A stretch of DNA of 64,000 bases from Herpetosiphon giganteus (GTDB lineage: Bacteria; Chloroflexota; Chloroflexia; Chloroflexales; Herpetosiphonaceae): positions 62,001 through 126,000 of the forward strand of contig NZ_JAFBCZ010000001.1 in assembly GCF_016907925.1 (NCBI RefSeq), in the 5' to 3' direction. Both the position numbers and the translations under genes were made by a program. The notes beneath the pieces were generated by a model that saw only the letters and a program-made list of their open reading frames with translations, ran no database searches and was not told where the DNA came from. Of this stretch, positions 37,118-46,601 are shown one piece after another. The stretch's first letter is position 1. Each line of letters begins with the position of its first letter.

Positions 37118-38218
37118 TTAATGCTGCCCTTCAACCCGCAATGTTATCGTTGTACCCTGTTGCGGAACCGATTGCAACTCGAAGCTACCATGATACAGTT
37201 CGGCTTGGGTCGCCAGCGCCGCTAAACTTGAATAATGCTGATCGTTGCGCAATTGCTCAGGATCAAAACCAACGCCATCATCACGCACCTGCAAAACCAC
37301 AACCGCCTCATCGCCATATAATTCAACATTTAAATGCTGGGCATGGGCATGTTCGCGCACATTGCTGAGCAATTCTTGGGCGGCGCGCCAAACATAGGCC
37401 GTCGCAGTTGGCGAGAGCACAGGCAAATGGCCATCGCATGTAAAATTGATATTCAAATTGCCTTCGGTTTTGAGCGTGCGCAATTCGGCGGCCAAGGCTT
37501 CGGGCAAGGTGCGTTGGGCCAATGGCAAGCCCCCAACCGAGCGCAAACTGCGGTGCAATTGTTGGCGCAGCTGTTCGATTGCCGTCGAATCGGGAGTTTC
37601 GCGCAGGCTGTGCAATTGCTGAATCGTTTGTTGATAGCTTTTGGTTAGCTCTTTGACCCGCGATTCACTCAGATTAAAGGCTTCGCTATGCAGCAAATCG
37701 CGGCGCGTGCGCCATTCGTTATGCGCTGCCGCCCATGTGCCAAGCGCAGCCGTTACTGCTTGAAAAATAAAGACTGGCAAGGCATCGCGCCACGCCAAAC
37801 GCCCAAACAGCACAGCAGCATCGGCAATTAACATTGCAATTAGAGCCATTGCGCCGCCACTATAGCTCCACCAGCGCCCAGCAGCAACCAAGAGCGGAAT
37901 ATAGGCCAAAGCCCATAAACTGCCGCGTTGCAAGGCCTCAGCGGGAGTCAGCCACAACAAGGCCGTCACATGCACTAAATCGGTGAGCAATAAACTGGGA
38001 ATGTAGAGCCAGCTCAACCAACGCCGAGCCTGCGGCAAAAGCAAAAGCCCAATCAAAATTCCGCTAACGATGATTAATGGCGAAACAGGCCGCTCACCAA
38101 GCCAATAGAGCAGCAATGCACCACCAACCGAGAGCACCAATTGCACCCCAAAGTATGTTCGTAACCCACGCATCACCCGCCGATGGCGCTGGCGTAACCA
38201 CGTTGCCGAATACATCAT
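37118..38218 (-). CDS. Histidine-kinase-like membrane protein lacking a clear phosphoacceptor
   Basis: A 366-residue protein with about six N-terminal spans (to residue 165), a coiled coil, and a HATPase_c domain with RAAQELLSNVREHAHAQHL and DDGVGFDPEQL. The region just before the ATPase aligns with the second HisKA_3 helix (LHRSLRSVGGLPL), but the first helix with the xHDxxxQ motif of the other kinases here is not found. It may be a non-autophosphorylating partner or ATPase. The start is uncertain: ATG at 38218 or 38215, or GTG at 38236. Confidence 0.75.
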   Translation of the reverse strand: MMYSATWLRQRHRRVMRGLRTYFGVQLVLSVGGALLLYWLGERPVSPLIIVSGILIGLLLLPQARRWLSWLYIPSLLLTDLVHVTALLWLTPAEALQRGSLWALAYIPLLVAAGRWWSYSGGAMALIAMLIADAAVLFGRLAWRDALPVFIFQAVTAALGTWAAAHNEWRTRRDLLHSEAFNLSESRVKELTKSYQQTIQQLHSLRETPDSTAIEQLRQQLHRSLRSVGGLPLAQRTLPEALAAELRTLKTEGNLNINFTCDGHLPVLSPTATAYVWRAAQELLSNVREHAHAQHLNVELYGDEAVVVLQVRDDGVGFDPEQLRNDQHYSSLAALATQAELYHGSFELQSVPQQGTTITLRVEGQH

Positions 38219-38308
38219 GCCGTCTTGGCCCCACACTAGATTTGGCTGAAAACCACATTCGCTAGCTTGCAGAGATCATACCAAAAAAGTGCTTCTTTGG
38301 CAGCCCAA

Positions 38309-38689
38309 TTAACGCGCTTCGGTCGAAATCATGCGCCATTGTTGCCAAAGCAATAATCCAACGATCCCGCTAATTTGGCGTAACCACGGCCATGGCAAGC
38401 CAATTGCGCTTAAACTGATAAAAAGCAGCGTTCCCATAATGCCAATGACAATGCTCAGCGCAATCAATAATCCATCGATGACCAAGCGTCGGCGATAAAA
38501 ACTTTGGGTACGCAGCCAGCCAATCAGGATTGTATAGCCAGCCAACAGCCCGCCAATCCAAAGCCAATCGGTCAGCAGTAAACGCTGATAGTTTTCCCAA
38601 ACACTCCAGCCAGCATTGAGCAAACTAAGCCACAACAGATGTTGATTAATGCTTTGGTAGCTATCGCGGTCGAAGGGCACAATATACAT
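38309..38689 (-). CDS. Small membrane protein of unknown function
   Basis: A 126-residue protein. I recognise no family. It has three or four hydrophobic spans: around 37-55 (WLWIGGLLAGYTILIGWL), 70-93 and 100-116. The N-terminus is hydrophilic. It lies between a kinase-like gene and mutS2 on the same strand, but with no obvious operon spacing to either. Confidence 0.6.
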   Translation of the reverse strand: MYIVPFDRDSYQSINQHLLWLSLLNAGWSVWENYQRLLLTDWLWIGGLLAGYTILIGWLRTQSFYRRRLVIDGLLIALSIVIGIMGTLLFISLSAIGLPWPWLRQISGIVGLLLWQQWRMISTEAR

Positions 38690-38742
38690 AGCATGGTTCC
38701 TAAAATAGCAACAGGGCTGAGCATACTCAACCCTGTTAGTAG

Positions 38743-41166
38743 TTAACGAGTGGACATTTTGGCAATCGTTACGCCATCGCCACCTTCGCCTTGGCTACCG
38801 CTATTGTACGATTCGACCAAAGGATGGCGTTTGAGCAGCGTGCGCACAACTTGGCGCAAGGCTCCAGTTCCCTTGCCATGCACCAAACGCACTTCCGAAA
38901 GATTAGCCAAATAGGCATCGTTGAGATAATGATCGAGCTGATTTTCCACATCTGAGGCGCGCCAACCACGCATATCAAGCTGCATCGAAACATTTGGTGG
39001 CGGTGGTGGAGTATTGATCATACGCTGAGCAGGCATATATTTTTGCACCGCTTGGGTTGGGGCAGTGCCAGCTTTTTCTAAACGCAACTCGCGTAAATCG
39101 ACCCGCAGCCGAAAACCACCCAATTGCACTTCAGCTTCGCTGGCCTCTTCATCCAAATCCAAGACCACGCCCGAAAGCTTAACGCTGCTCACAAAGACTT
39201 GATCGCCAACTTGGATGGTGCGCGGAGCAGGGGCAATTGCAACTTTGGGAACAACCGGAGGTTTGGCTTTGGGTGGAGTAGGAGCCTGAGGAACCCGTTC
39301 AGTAACCCGATTAAGGCGTTGTTCAGCCTGTTCCATCCATTGGCGGCTAACCGAAACTGAGCGAAATTCATCACGTAAACGGCGTAATTCGGCGCGCACT
39401 TCGCGCAATTCTTCGTCAAGTTGGCGTTGATAACTGGCTAATTGCTGTTCGCGATCCTGCTCAAATTCGTACAATTCACGGCTTAAGCGATCGCGGACTA
39501 ACTCTGCATCTTCGCGCAATTCCAAGGCGCGGGCGGCTTCAGTTTCAGCGGTTGAGCGTTCGCGATGAATCGCGGCCAGCAAATCTTCAACTTGGACATT
39601 ATCGCGGCTAATTGTGGCCCGAGCGCGTTCGATCAAATCGCGTTTAAGCCCCAAGCGTTCAGCAATTGCCAAGGCATTCGAGCGGCCTGGCAAGCCAATT
39701 GAAAGCCGATAGGTGGGCGATAAGGTTTCAACATCGAACTCAACTGAGGCATTTTCAACCCCATCGGTGCTATAGGCAAAAGCCTTGAGTTCAGCATAGT
39801 GGCTGGTTGCCATCGCCAGACAGCCAACATTCAGCAAGCGTTCAATAATTGCCCGCGCCAAGGCTGCGCCTTCGACCGGATCTGTCCCAGCGCCCAATTC
39901 ATCAAACAACACCAACGAATCAGGGGTTACCCGATCTAAGATTTGAATAATGTTGGTCATGTGGGAGGAGAAGGTGGAGAGGCTTTGTTCGATGCTTTGT
40001 TCATCGCCAATGTCGGCAAATATTTTGCCAAAAATGGGTAAGCGTGAGCCTTGATGAGCCGGGATATGCATGCCTGCTTGAGCCATTAAGGACATCAAAC
40101 CGACTGTTTTGAGCGCAACAGTTTTACCACCAGTATTTGGGCCGGTGATAATGATCATTTGGGTGGGGCCGCCCAACCAAACATCGGTTGGCACAACCAG
40201 ATCTTGGTTGAGCAACGGATGGCGCGCTTTTAACAACGAAACCGTCGATTCAGGGTGCAAATCGTCGGCAGGGGCTGGCGCATTAATTAATGGCTGGCTC
40301 GCACGCAGGCTAATGCTATATTTGGCTTTGGCAAAGGCTAAATCTAATTCAGCGGTTGCCTCGACCCCAATAATAATTGGCATGCCTTCGCTGGCAATTT
40401 TGCCCGAAAGCGCCGCCAGAATGCGCTGAATCTCTTCGCGTTCGGCTAATTGCAGCTCGCGCCACTGGTTATTTAATTCAACCGTGGCTAATGGCTCAAT
40501 ATACAACGTTGCGCCAGATGATGATTGATCGTGGACAATCCCACGCAGGGCACGGCGTTGCGGAGCCTTGACTGGCACAACATAGCGGCCATCACGGACA
40601 GTAATAATTGGCTCTTGCAACACATCGGCATATTGCGATGAATTAATAATTGCCTGCAAACGTTCTTGCAAACGGTTAAATGCCACCCGAATAGCGCTGC
40701 GCAAACGGCCCAATTCAGCAGAAGCACTATCTAAAACTTCGCCATCGGGGCCAATCGTGCGTTCAATTTCGTGCTCAAGCGTGGCCAAATTTGGCAGTTG
40801 CTCGGCTAAGGAATGCAACGGCACAAAATCAGGATGATTGCGCAGAACCTGGCCACGCAAGCGGCGCATTGCCGCCAAGGTGGAGGCAATCTCTTGCACC
40901 CGACTCGCCTCAAGAATCCCACCACGACGAGCATGTTCTACCGCAGGGCGAACATCGCGAGCACCGCCAATTGAGACATCGGCAAACGATTCAATTAAAG
41001 CACGGGCGGCACTGGTACGAATTTGCGCCTGGAGAATCCACTGCCCATCAGTTGATGGATGGAGTTGCGCAACCAACTCACGGCTTGCACTAAACGCAGC
41101 ATGACGTGCAAGCTGATCACGAACTTTATCAAATTCAAGAGTTTGGAGTACAACTTCTGATATCAT
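38743..41166 (-). CDS. mutS2: MutS2 endonuclease/ribosome-splitting ATPase
   Basis: An 807-residue MutS2. MutS-type core and clamp, then the ATPase with Walker A GPNTGGKT and Walker B LVLFDELGAGTDP followed by the signature loop, a charged coiled coil (about 515-625), a KOW-like segment near 660-690, and a C-terminal Smr domain with LDMRG and HGKGTG motifs. Known MutS2 proteins suppress recombination and, in Bacillus, split collided ribosomes. ATG at 41166 chosen over an adjacent GTG. It follows cvpA by 42 bases. Confidence 0.95.
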   Translation of the reverse strand: MISEVVLQTLEFDKVRDQLARHAAFSASRELVAQLHPSTDGQWILQAQIRTSAARALIESFADVSIGGARDVRPAVEHARRGGILEASRVQEIASTLAAMRRLRGQVLRNHPDFVPLHSLAEQLPNLATLEHEIERTIGPDGEVLDSASAELGRLRSAIRVAFNRLQERLQAIINSSQYADVLQEPIITVRDGRYVVPVKAPQRRALRGIVHDQSSSGATLYIEPLATVELNNQWRELQLAEREEIQRILAALSGKIASEGMPIIIGVEATAELDLAFAKAKYSISLRASQPLINAPAPADDLHPESTVSLLKARHPLLNQDLVVPTDVWLGGPTQMIIITGPNTGGKTVALKTVGLMSLMAQAGMHIPAHQGSRLPIFGKIFADIGDEQSIEQSLSTFSSHMTNIIQILDRVTPDSLVLFDELGAGTDPVEGAALARAIIERLLNVGCLAMATSHYAELKAFAYSTDGVENASVEFDVETLSPTYRLSIGLPGRSNALAIAERLGLKRDLIERARATISRDNVQVEDLLAAIHRERSTAETEAARALELREDAELVRDRLSRELYEFEQDREQQLASYQRQLDEELREVRAELRRLRDEFRSVSVSRQWMEQAEQRLNRVTERVPQAPTPPKAKPPVVPKVAIAPAPRTIQVGDQVFVSSVKLSGVVLDLDEEASEAEVQLGGFRLRVDLRELRLEKAGTAPTQAVQKYMPAQRMINTPPPPPNVSMQLDMRGWRASDVENQLDHYLNDAYLANLSEVRLVHGKGTGALRQVVRTLLKRHPLVESYNSGSQGEGGDGVTIAKMSTR

Positions 41167-41208
41167 CACGAAACTTCTTCTATTGCAAGTGCAACAAGCA
41201 CCGCACGA

Positions 41209-41766
41209 TTACCGTTGAACACTACGGAATAATTCATCGGCACTTCCGGGCATAATCGGACTAATTGGTGCATAAATCAGCGGTAAGATAATATTTAAAA
41301 ATACATCTTTTAAGACTGATGCCCTGGTGCTCGATTGCAAAAACTTCATAGCTGGAAAATCGAGGACGGCTGCTGCATTTGTTGTAAATAAATACCGCAA
41401 CATCATTGCAAAAATACTGGCGATCATTGCCCCAAGAACTAGCCCAAGCAATGAGCCAATTACCTTATCGATAAATTGGGCTTTGCCACCAACATTAAGA
41501 TACCGAAAGGTATAACTTGCAACGGCAAGCAGAATAAAAAACAAAACGAACAACAAAGCCAAAAATGATAACATTTCCAGAACCCGGAATGGTGTTGTCG
41601 AATTTTTGCCTATAAACGAGGCTAATGGCCGAAAATAGAGTGATGAAAGCACAACCGTCAGATAAAAGACGATAATTGCAATCCCCACCTTTAACATGCC
41701 TTGAAAAAACCCGTAAAAAAGCCCAATCACAACGAATAGCAGCAAGAGAATGTCTACAAATGGCAT
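41209..41766 (-). CDS. cvpA: CvpA-family membrane protein
   Basis: A 185-residue protein with four spans and the CvpA opening MPFVDILLLLFVVIGLFYGF, then GMLKVGIAIIVFYLTVVLS and GSLLGLVLGAMIAS in the third-fourth span region. Family members are linked to envelope stress; mechanism not settled. AGGGAC before the ATG at 41766 fixes the start. The cvpA-mutS2 pairing is common in Gram-positive bacteria and suggests one transcript here. Confidence 0.82.
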   Translation of the reverse strand: MPFVDILLLLFVVIGLFYGFFQGMLKVGIAIIVFYLTVVLSSLYFRPLASFIGKNSTTPFRVLEMLSFLALLFVLFFILLAVASYTFRYLNVGGKAQFIDKVIGSLLGLVLGAMIASIFAMMLRYLFTTNAAAVLDFPAMKFLQSSTRASVLKDVFLNIILPLIYAPISPIMPGSADELFRSVQR

Positions 41767-41895
41767 GAGCAAGTCCCTTATCTACCCACGCAGAACCAAA
41801 ACATCCGAGAAAATCCTTTGATGTTGCTGGATCATGGGTGGCCAAAGCGCGATGGGCGTATTATAGCATAGCCCGATCTGCCGCTTCAGAAGCGC

Positions 41896-42453
41896 CTAAC
41901 GAGCCTCACTCGCTAGCTCCAGATAGGCTGGATCAATGGCAGTGGTAAGCCAAACGCCATTGTCGCTGCAAAAAAATGCTTGCCCAGCATTGCAGAGTTC
42001 TGCGGCCTTGACGATCAAGAGCACTGCTTGGCCATGGCGTGCGCCAACCTGCAAAGCAGTTGCCTGATCGAGTGAAAGATGCACATGCTGACGTTGCATA
42101 GGCCGCAGCCCAGTTTGCAAAATCGTGGCTAGATTGTGCTTAGCCGTGCCGTGATAGAGCCTTGCTGGCGGTTGTTGGGCTACCAGCCCGAGATCGACCG
42201 TCACCGTATGGCCTTGATGGGCGCGAATTTTTTGGCCACTTTGGTCGAAGCCAAAGCGTTGTTTGTTGTTTTGAGCCACAACCTGCTCAAGCTCGGCTTT
42301 GGTGATGGCAAAATTATTGGCTTCACAGGCCGCTAATAAGGCATCGACCGCAACCCAACCACCGTGTTCAAGGGTCAAGCCCAACCGCTCTGGCTGATGG
42401 CGTAGATGTTTACTCAGATATTTGCTCACCCGAACTAATCGACGTTCATCCAT
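41896..42453 (-). CDS. kptA: RNA 2'-phosphotransferase, Tpt1/KptA type
   Basis: Transfers an internal RNA 2'-phosphate to NAD+. In the 185-residue protein the RNA-binding lobe carries KYLSKHLRHQPERLGL (Arg18, His19) and NKQRFGF (Arg66). The NAD-binding lobe carries ARLYHGT and VHLSLDQATALQVGARHG. Most bacteria have no known substrate, as they lack 2'-phosphate tRNA ligation. The ATG at 42453 has AGGAG 11 bases upstream. No RNA repair ligase adjoins. Confidence 0.93.
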   Translation of the reverse strand: MDERRLVRVSKYLSKHLRHQPERLGLTLEHGGWVAVDALLAACEANNFAITKAELEQVVAQNNKQRFGFDQSGQKIRAHQGHTVTVDLGLVAQQPPARLYHGTAKHNLATILQTGLRPMQRQHVHLSLDQATALQVGARHGQAVLLIVKAAELCNAGQAFFCSDNGVWLTTAIDPAYLELASEAR

Positions 42454-42679
42454 TGCTGGTTTGGCTCCTTTGCACCACAAGATTGTTTGCCGCTTGAATT
42501 TTAGGGCTAGCTTTATTTGACCATAACTTTAGGCTTTTGACATCAGTCTCTGGATTTAGACCGCGCCTCGGTTTTGCGATGGAAATTGATCAGCCTATTT
42601 GCCCCCAACCCTCAATTCACGTACACTTGCAGTATGAGCGTGTATCGTATGTCCCACAATGACGTGGAGGATTTTGGCT

Positions 42680-43576
42680 ATGTCACCGATTTGGGAACCA
42701 CTGTTGACGGGCTTAATCGATTATGCTGGGCTTTTTCCCCCAGCTGCTTTAAGCATGGATCAAGCCACCAGCAACTATGCCACGTATCGTTCTAGCAACC
42801 AACACGGCTATCTAGCGCGTTTTATTTTGCCCTATAGCCGGCTTGCAGAATGGCAGGCCAGCCTTGGCAGCAAACCAAGCCAGCCTTGGCCGATCAGCCT
42901 CTTGGTCAACGACCCCGCCCAACTTGCTGAAATTCCGGCGCTCAACCAACACTACCAAGGCTGGTTGGTGATTGATAGTGCCGAGATCAAGGCCGACCGC
43001 CTCGAACAGATTGCAGCAATTCATGCAGCGCAGCCCGCTGATGTTACGGTCTTCGTTGAAATTCCCCATGATCCCGACCCAAGCAGCTTAATTGCCGCCC
43101 TGCGCAGCACGGGGCTACGCGCCAAATTACGCACTGGTGGCATCACCGCTGCTGCTTTTCCTGAGCCAGAGCACATTTTGCGCTTTTTGCATGCCTGCAT
43201 CAGCAATGGTGTGGCCTACAAAGCAACCGCTGGCTTGCATCATCCGTTGCGCGGCGAATATCGCCTAACCTATGCAACGGATAGCGATCAGGGCTGGATG
43301 TATGGCTATCTTAATCTTTTGTTAGCGAGCGTCTTACTTCAAACAGAGGCCGCGCATCACGATGTGCTTGCCGCCTTGGTCGAGCATGATCCCAGTGCAA
43401 TTAGGTTTAGCCAGCAAACAATTGATTGGCGCAATTGGCAGTTTGAAGCTGATGATGTCCAAGCAGTGCGTCAGAGTGGACTGCTTGCCTTTGGTTCGTG
43501 CTCATTCGAAGAGCCAATTAACGAATTTGCCAGTTTTAGCGAGCAGCCAGCCTTGGCCTATGGAGCAAGCAATTAA
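42680..43576 (+). CDS. Conserved-looking protein of unknown function coupled to fumarylacetoacetase
   Basis: A 298-residue cytoplasmic protein. I do not recognise a named family. Alternating strands and helices with motifs VFVEIPHDPD, RAKLRTGGITA and AYKATAGLHHPLRGEY suggest a TIM-barrel enzyme with Lys/His/Arg active-site candidates. GGAGG precedes the ATG at 42680. Its stop overlaps the start of fahA by one base, so it is cotranslated with the last enzyme of tyrosine breakdown. A role in that pathway or in a related aromatic-acid branch is inference. Confidence 0.75.
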   Translation: MSPIWEPLLTGLIDYAGLFPPAALSMDQATSNYATYRSSNQHGYLARFILPYSRLAEWQASLGSKPSQPWPISLLVNDPAQLAEIPALNQHYQGWLVIDSAEIKADRLEQIAAIHAAQPADVTVFVEIPHDPDPSSLIAALRSTGLRAKLRTGGITAAAFPEPEHILRFLHACISNGVAYKATAGLHHPLRGEYRLTYATDSDQGWMYGYLNLLLASVLLQTEAAHHDVLAALVEHDPSAIRFSQQTIDWRNWQFEADDVQAVRQSGLLAFGSCSFEEPINEFASFSEQPALAYGASN

Positions 43577-44874
43577 TGTTGAACGAAACCCATGATCCAG
43601 CGTTGCGCAGTTGGGTAGCGAGTGCCAACCAAGCTGGAGCCGATTTTCCGATTCAAAATTTGCCGTTTGGCGTGTTTCGCCGCCAAGCCAGCCACGAGCA
43701 ATGGCGCATTGGCGTGGCAATCGGCAGCAACATTCTCGATTTGAGCCAAGCCGCCGAGCATTTTAGCGATTTGGATCAAGCTGCTTTGGCCGCATGTCGG
43801 GCTAGCAATCTGAATCAATTAATGAGCTTAACGCCTGCGGTTTGGCATAGCATTCGGCTACAATTAAGCCGCATGTTGCGCCAAGGCTCGGGCTTACAAG
43901 CAACCTTGGAGCCGTTGTTGCTGGCCCAAGCAGAGGCCGAGTTGGCATTGCCAGCAGCAATTGGTGATTACACCGATTTCTATGCCTCGATTTTTCATGC
44001 TACCAACATTGGCTCAATGTTCCGCCCAGACAATCCGCTGTTGCCCAATTATAAATATGTGCCGATTGGCTACCACGGGCGGGCTTCGTCGATTCGGGTG
44101 AGTGGCACGCAGGTCAAACGCCCACACGGCCAAACCAAAGCTCCCGATGCTGAAGCCCCAACCTTTGGGCCATGTCGCTTGCTCGATTATGAACTAGAGT
44201 TGGGCTTTTGGGTCGGCCAAGGCAACCAACTTGGCCAACCAATCAATATTGAGCAGGCCGAAGATCATGTTTTTGGGGTTTGCTTGCTCAACGATTGGTC
44301 GGCGCGTGATATTCAAGCGTGGGAATATCAGCCGCTTGGGCCGTTTTTGGCCAAAAATTTCATCAGCAGCATCTCGCCATGGGTCGTGACCCTCGAAGCG
44401 CTAGCACCCTATCGCTGCCCCGCCTTCGAGCGCCCAGCCGACGATCCCGCTCCGCTAGCTTATTTGGATAGCTCAGCCAATCGCAGCGCTGGCGGCCTTG
44501 ATGTAGTGCTTGAAGTGAGCCTGCAAACCGCCAGCATGCGCGAGGCTGGCCAAGCAGCCGAGGTGCTGAGCCTTGGCAATTTCCGCGATATGTATTGGAC
44601 ATTTGGCCAAATGCTGACCCATCACGCCAGCAATGGCTGCAATCTTCAGCCTGGCGATTTATTGGGCAGTGGCACAATTTCCGGCCCAAACAAAGAATCA
44701 CGCGGCTGTTTGATGGAATTGACATGGCGTGGCCAAGAACCAATTCAACTCAGCAACGGCGAGGAACGGCGTTTCTTGCAAGCTGGCGACGAGCTGATTA
44801 TCCGTGGTTGGTGTGGCAACGCCGATGGCCTGAAAATTGGCTTTGGCGAGTGTCGTGGTGTCGTTTTAGATTAA
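43576..44874 (+). CDS. fahA: Fumarylacetoacetase
   Basis: Hydrolyses 4-fumarylacetoacetate to fumarate and acetoacetate at the end of tyrosine catabolism. The 432-residue protein has the FAH N-terminal domain (FPIQNLPFGVF), the catalytic region DYTDFYASIFHATNIG with the Asp-His pair, Ca-binding ELELGFWVGQGNQ and NDWSARDIQAWEYQPLGPF, and FWTFG-like MYWTFGQMLTHH. Standard length. Other steps (hmgA, hpd) are not in the window. Confidence 0.95.
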   Translation: MLNETHDPALRSWVASANQAGADFPIQNLPFGVFRRQASHEQWRIGVAIGSNILDLSQAAEHFSDLDQAALAACRASNLNQLMSLTPAVWHSIRLQLSRMLRQGSGLQATLEPLLLAQAEAELALPAAIGDYTDFYASIFHATNIGSMFRPDNPLLPNYKYVPIGYHGRASSIRVSGTQVKRPHGQTKAPDAEAPTFGPCRLLDYELELGFWVGQGNQLGQPINIEQAEDHVFGVCLLNDWSARDIQAWEYQPLGPFLAKNFISSISPWVVTLEALAPYRCPAFERPADDPAPLAYLDSSANRSAGGLDVVLEVSLQTASMREAGQAAEVLSLGNFRDMYWTFGQMLTHHASNGCNLQPGDLLGSGTISGPNKESRGCLMELTWRGQEPIQLSNGEERRFLQAGDELIIRGWCGNADGLKIGFGECRGVVLD

Positions 44875-45240
44875 GAACATAGAACATAGAACATAAACTT
44901 GGCGCTATTTTAACGCAGAGGCGCAGAGTGCTAAAGCTGTAGGCTATAGGCTAGCACAACATCTGTTGGCATTTCAAACAATCCAATAGCCCTCAACCTC
45001 TAGCCTTCATTTCGTCGATTAATCTCATTCCTATGCTCTATGTTCTTTGCTCTATGCTCTTTATGCTTCATCCTTATCTAGGATTGACACCGCCTAGACT
45101 GCCCACTATAATCGAGCAGTCCTTTAAATGCGGTCCGGCGAGGCTGCGAAGGCGTGTAGCTCAATAGCAATTTTTGCGCATTTTCGCTCATGCCCTAGGT
45201 CGGATCGTCGGCTTGGGGTTTGTTGTTTCTCCGAGGTTGT
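44875..45240. repeat. 366-base gap with dispersed repeats
   Basis: Words ACATAGAACATAGAACATA, CGCAGAGGCGCAGAG, an imperfect pair AGGCTATAGGCTAG / CCTCTAGCC, and TTCTATGTTCTTTGCTCTATG fill 44877-45070. The part from 45080 on is unique sequence that should hold the glycosyltransferase promoter; a GACTGCCCACTATAAT run at about 45098-45113 includes a TATAAT. Confidence 0.65.
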
Positions 45241-46600
<1,360 letters not shown>

Positions 46601-46601
<1 letters not shown>

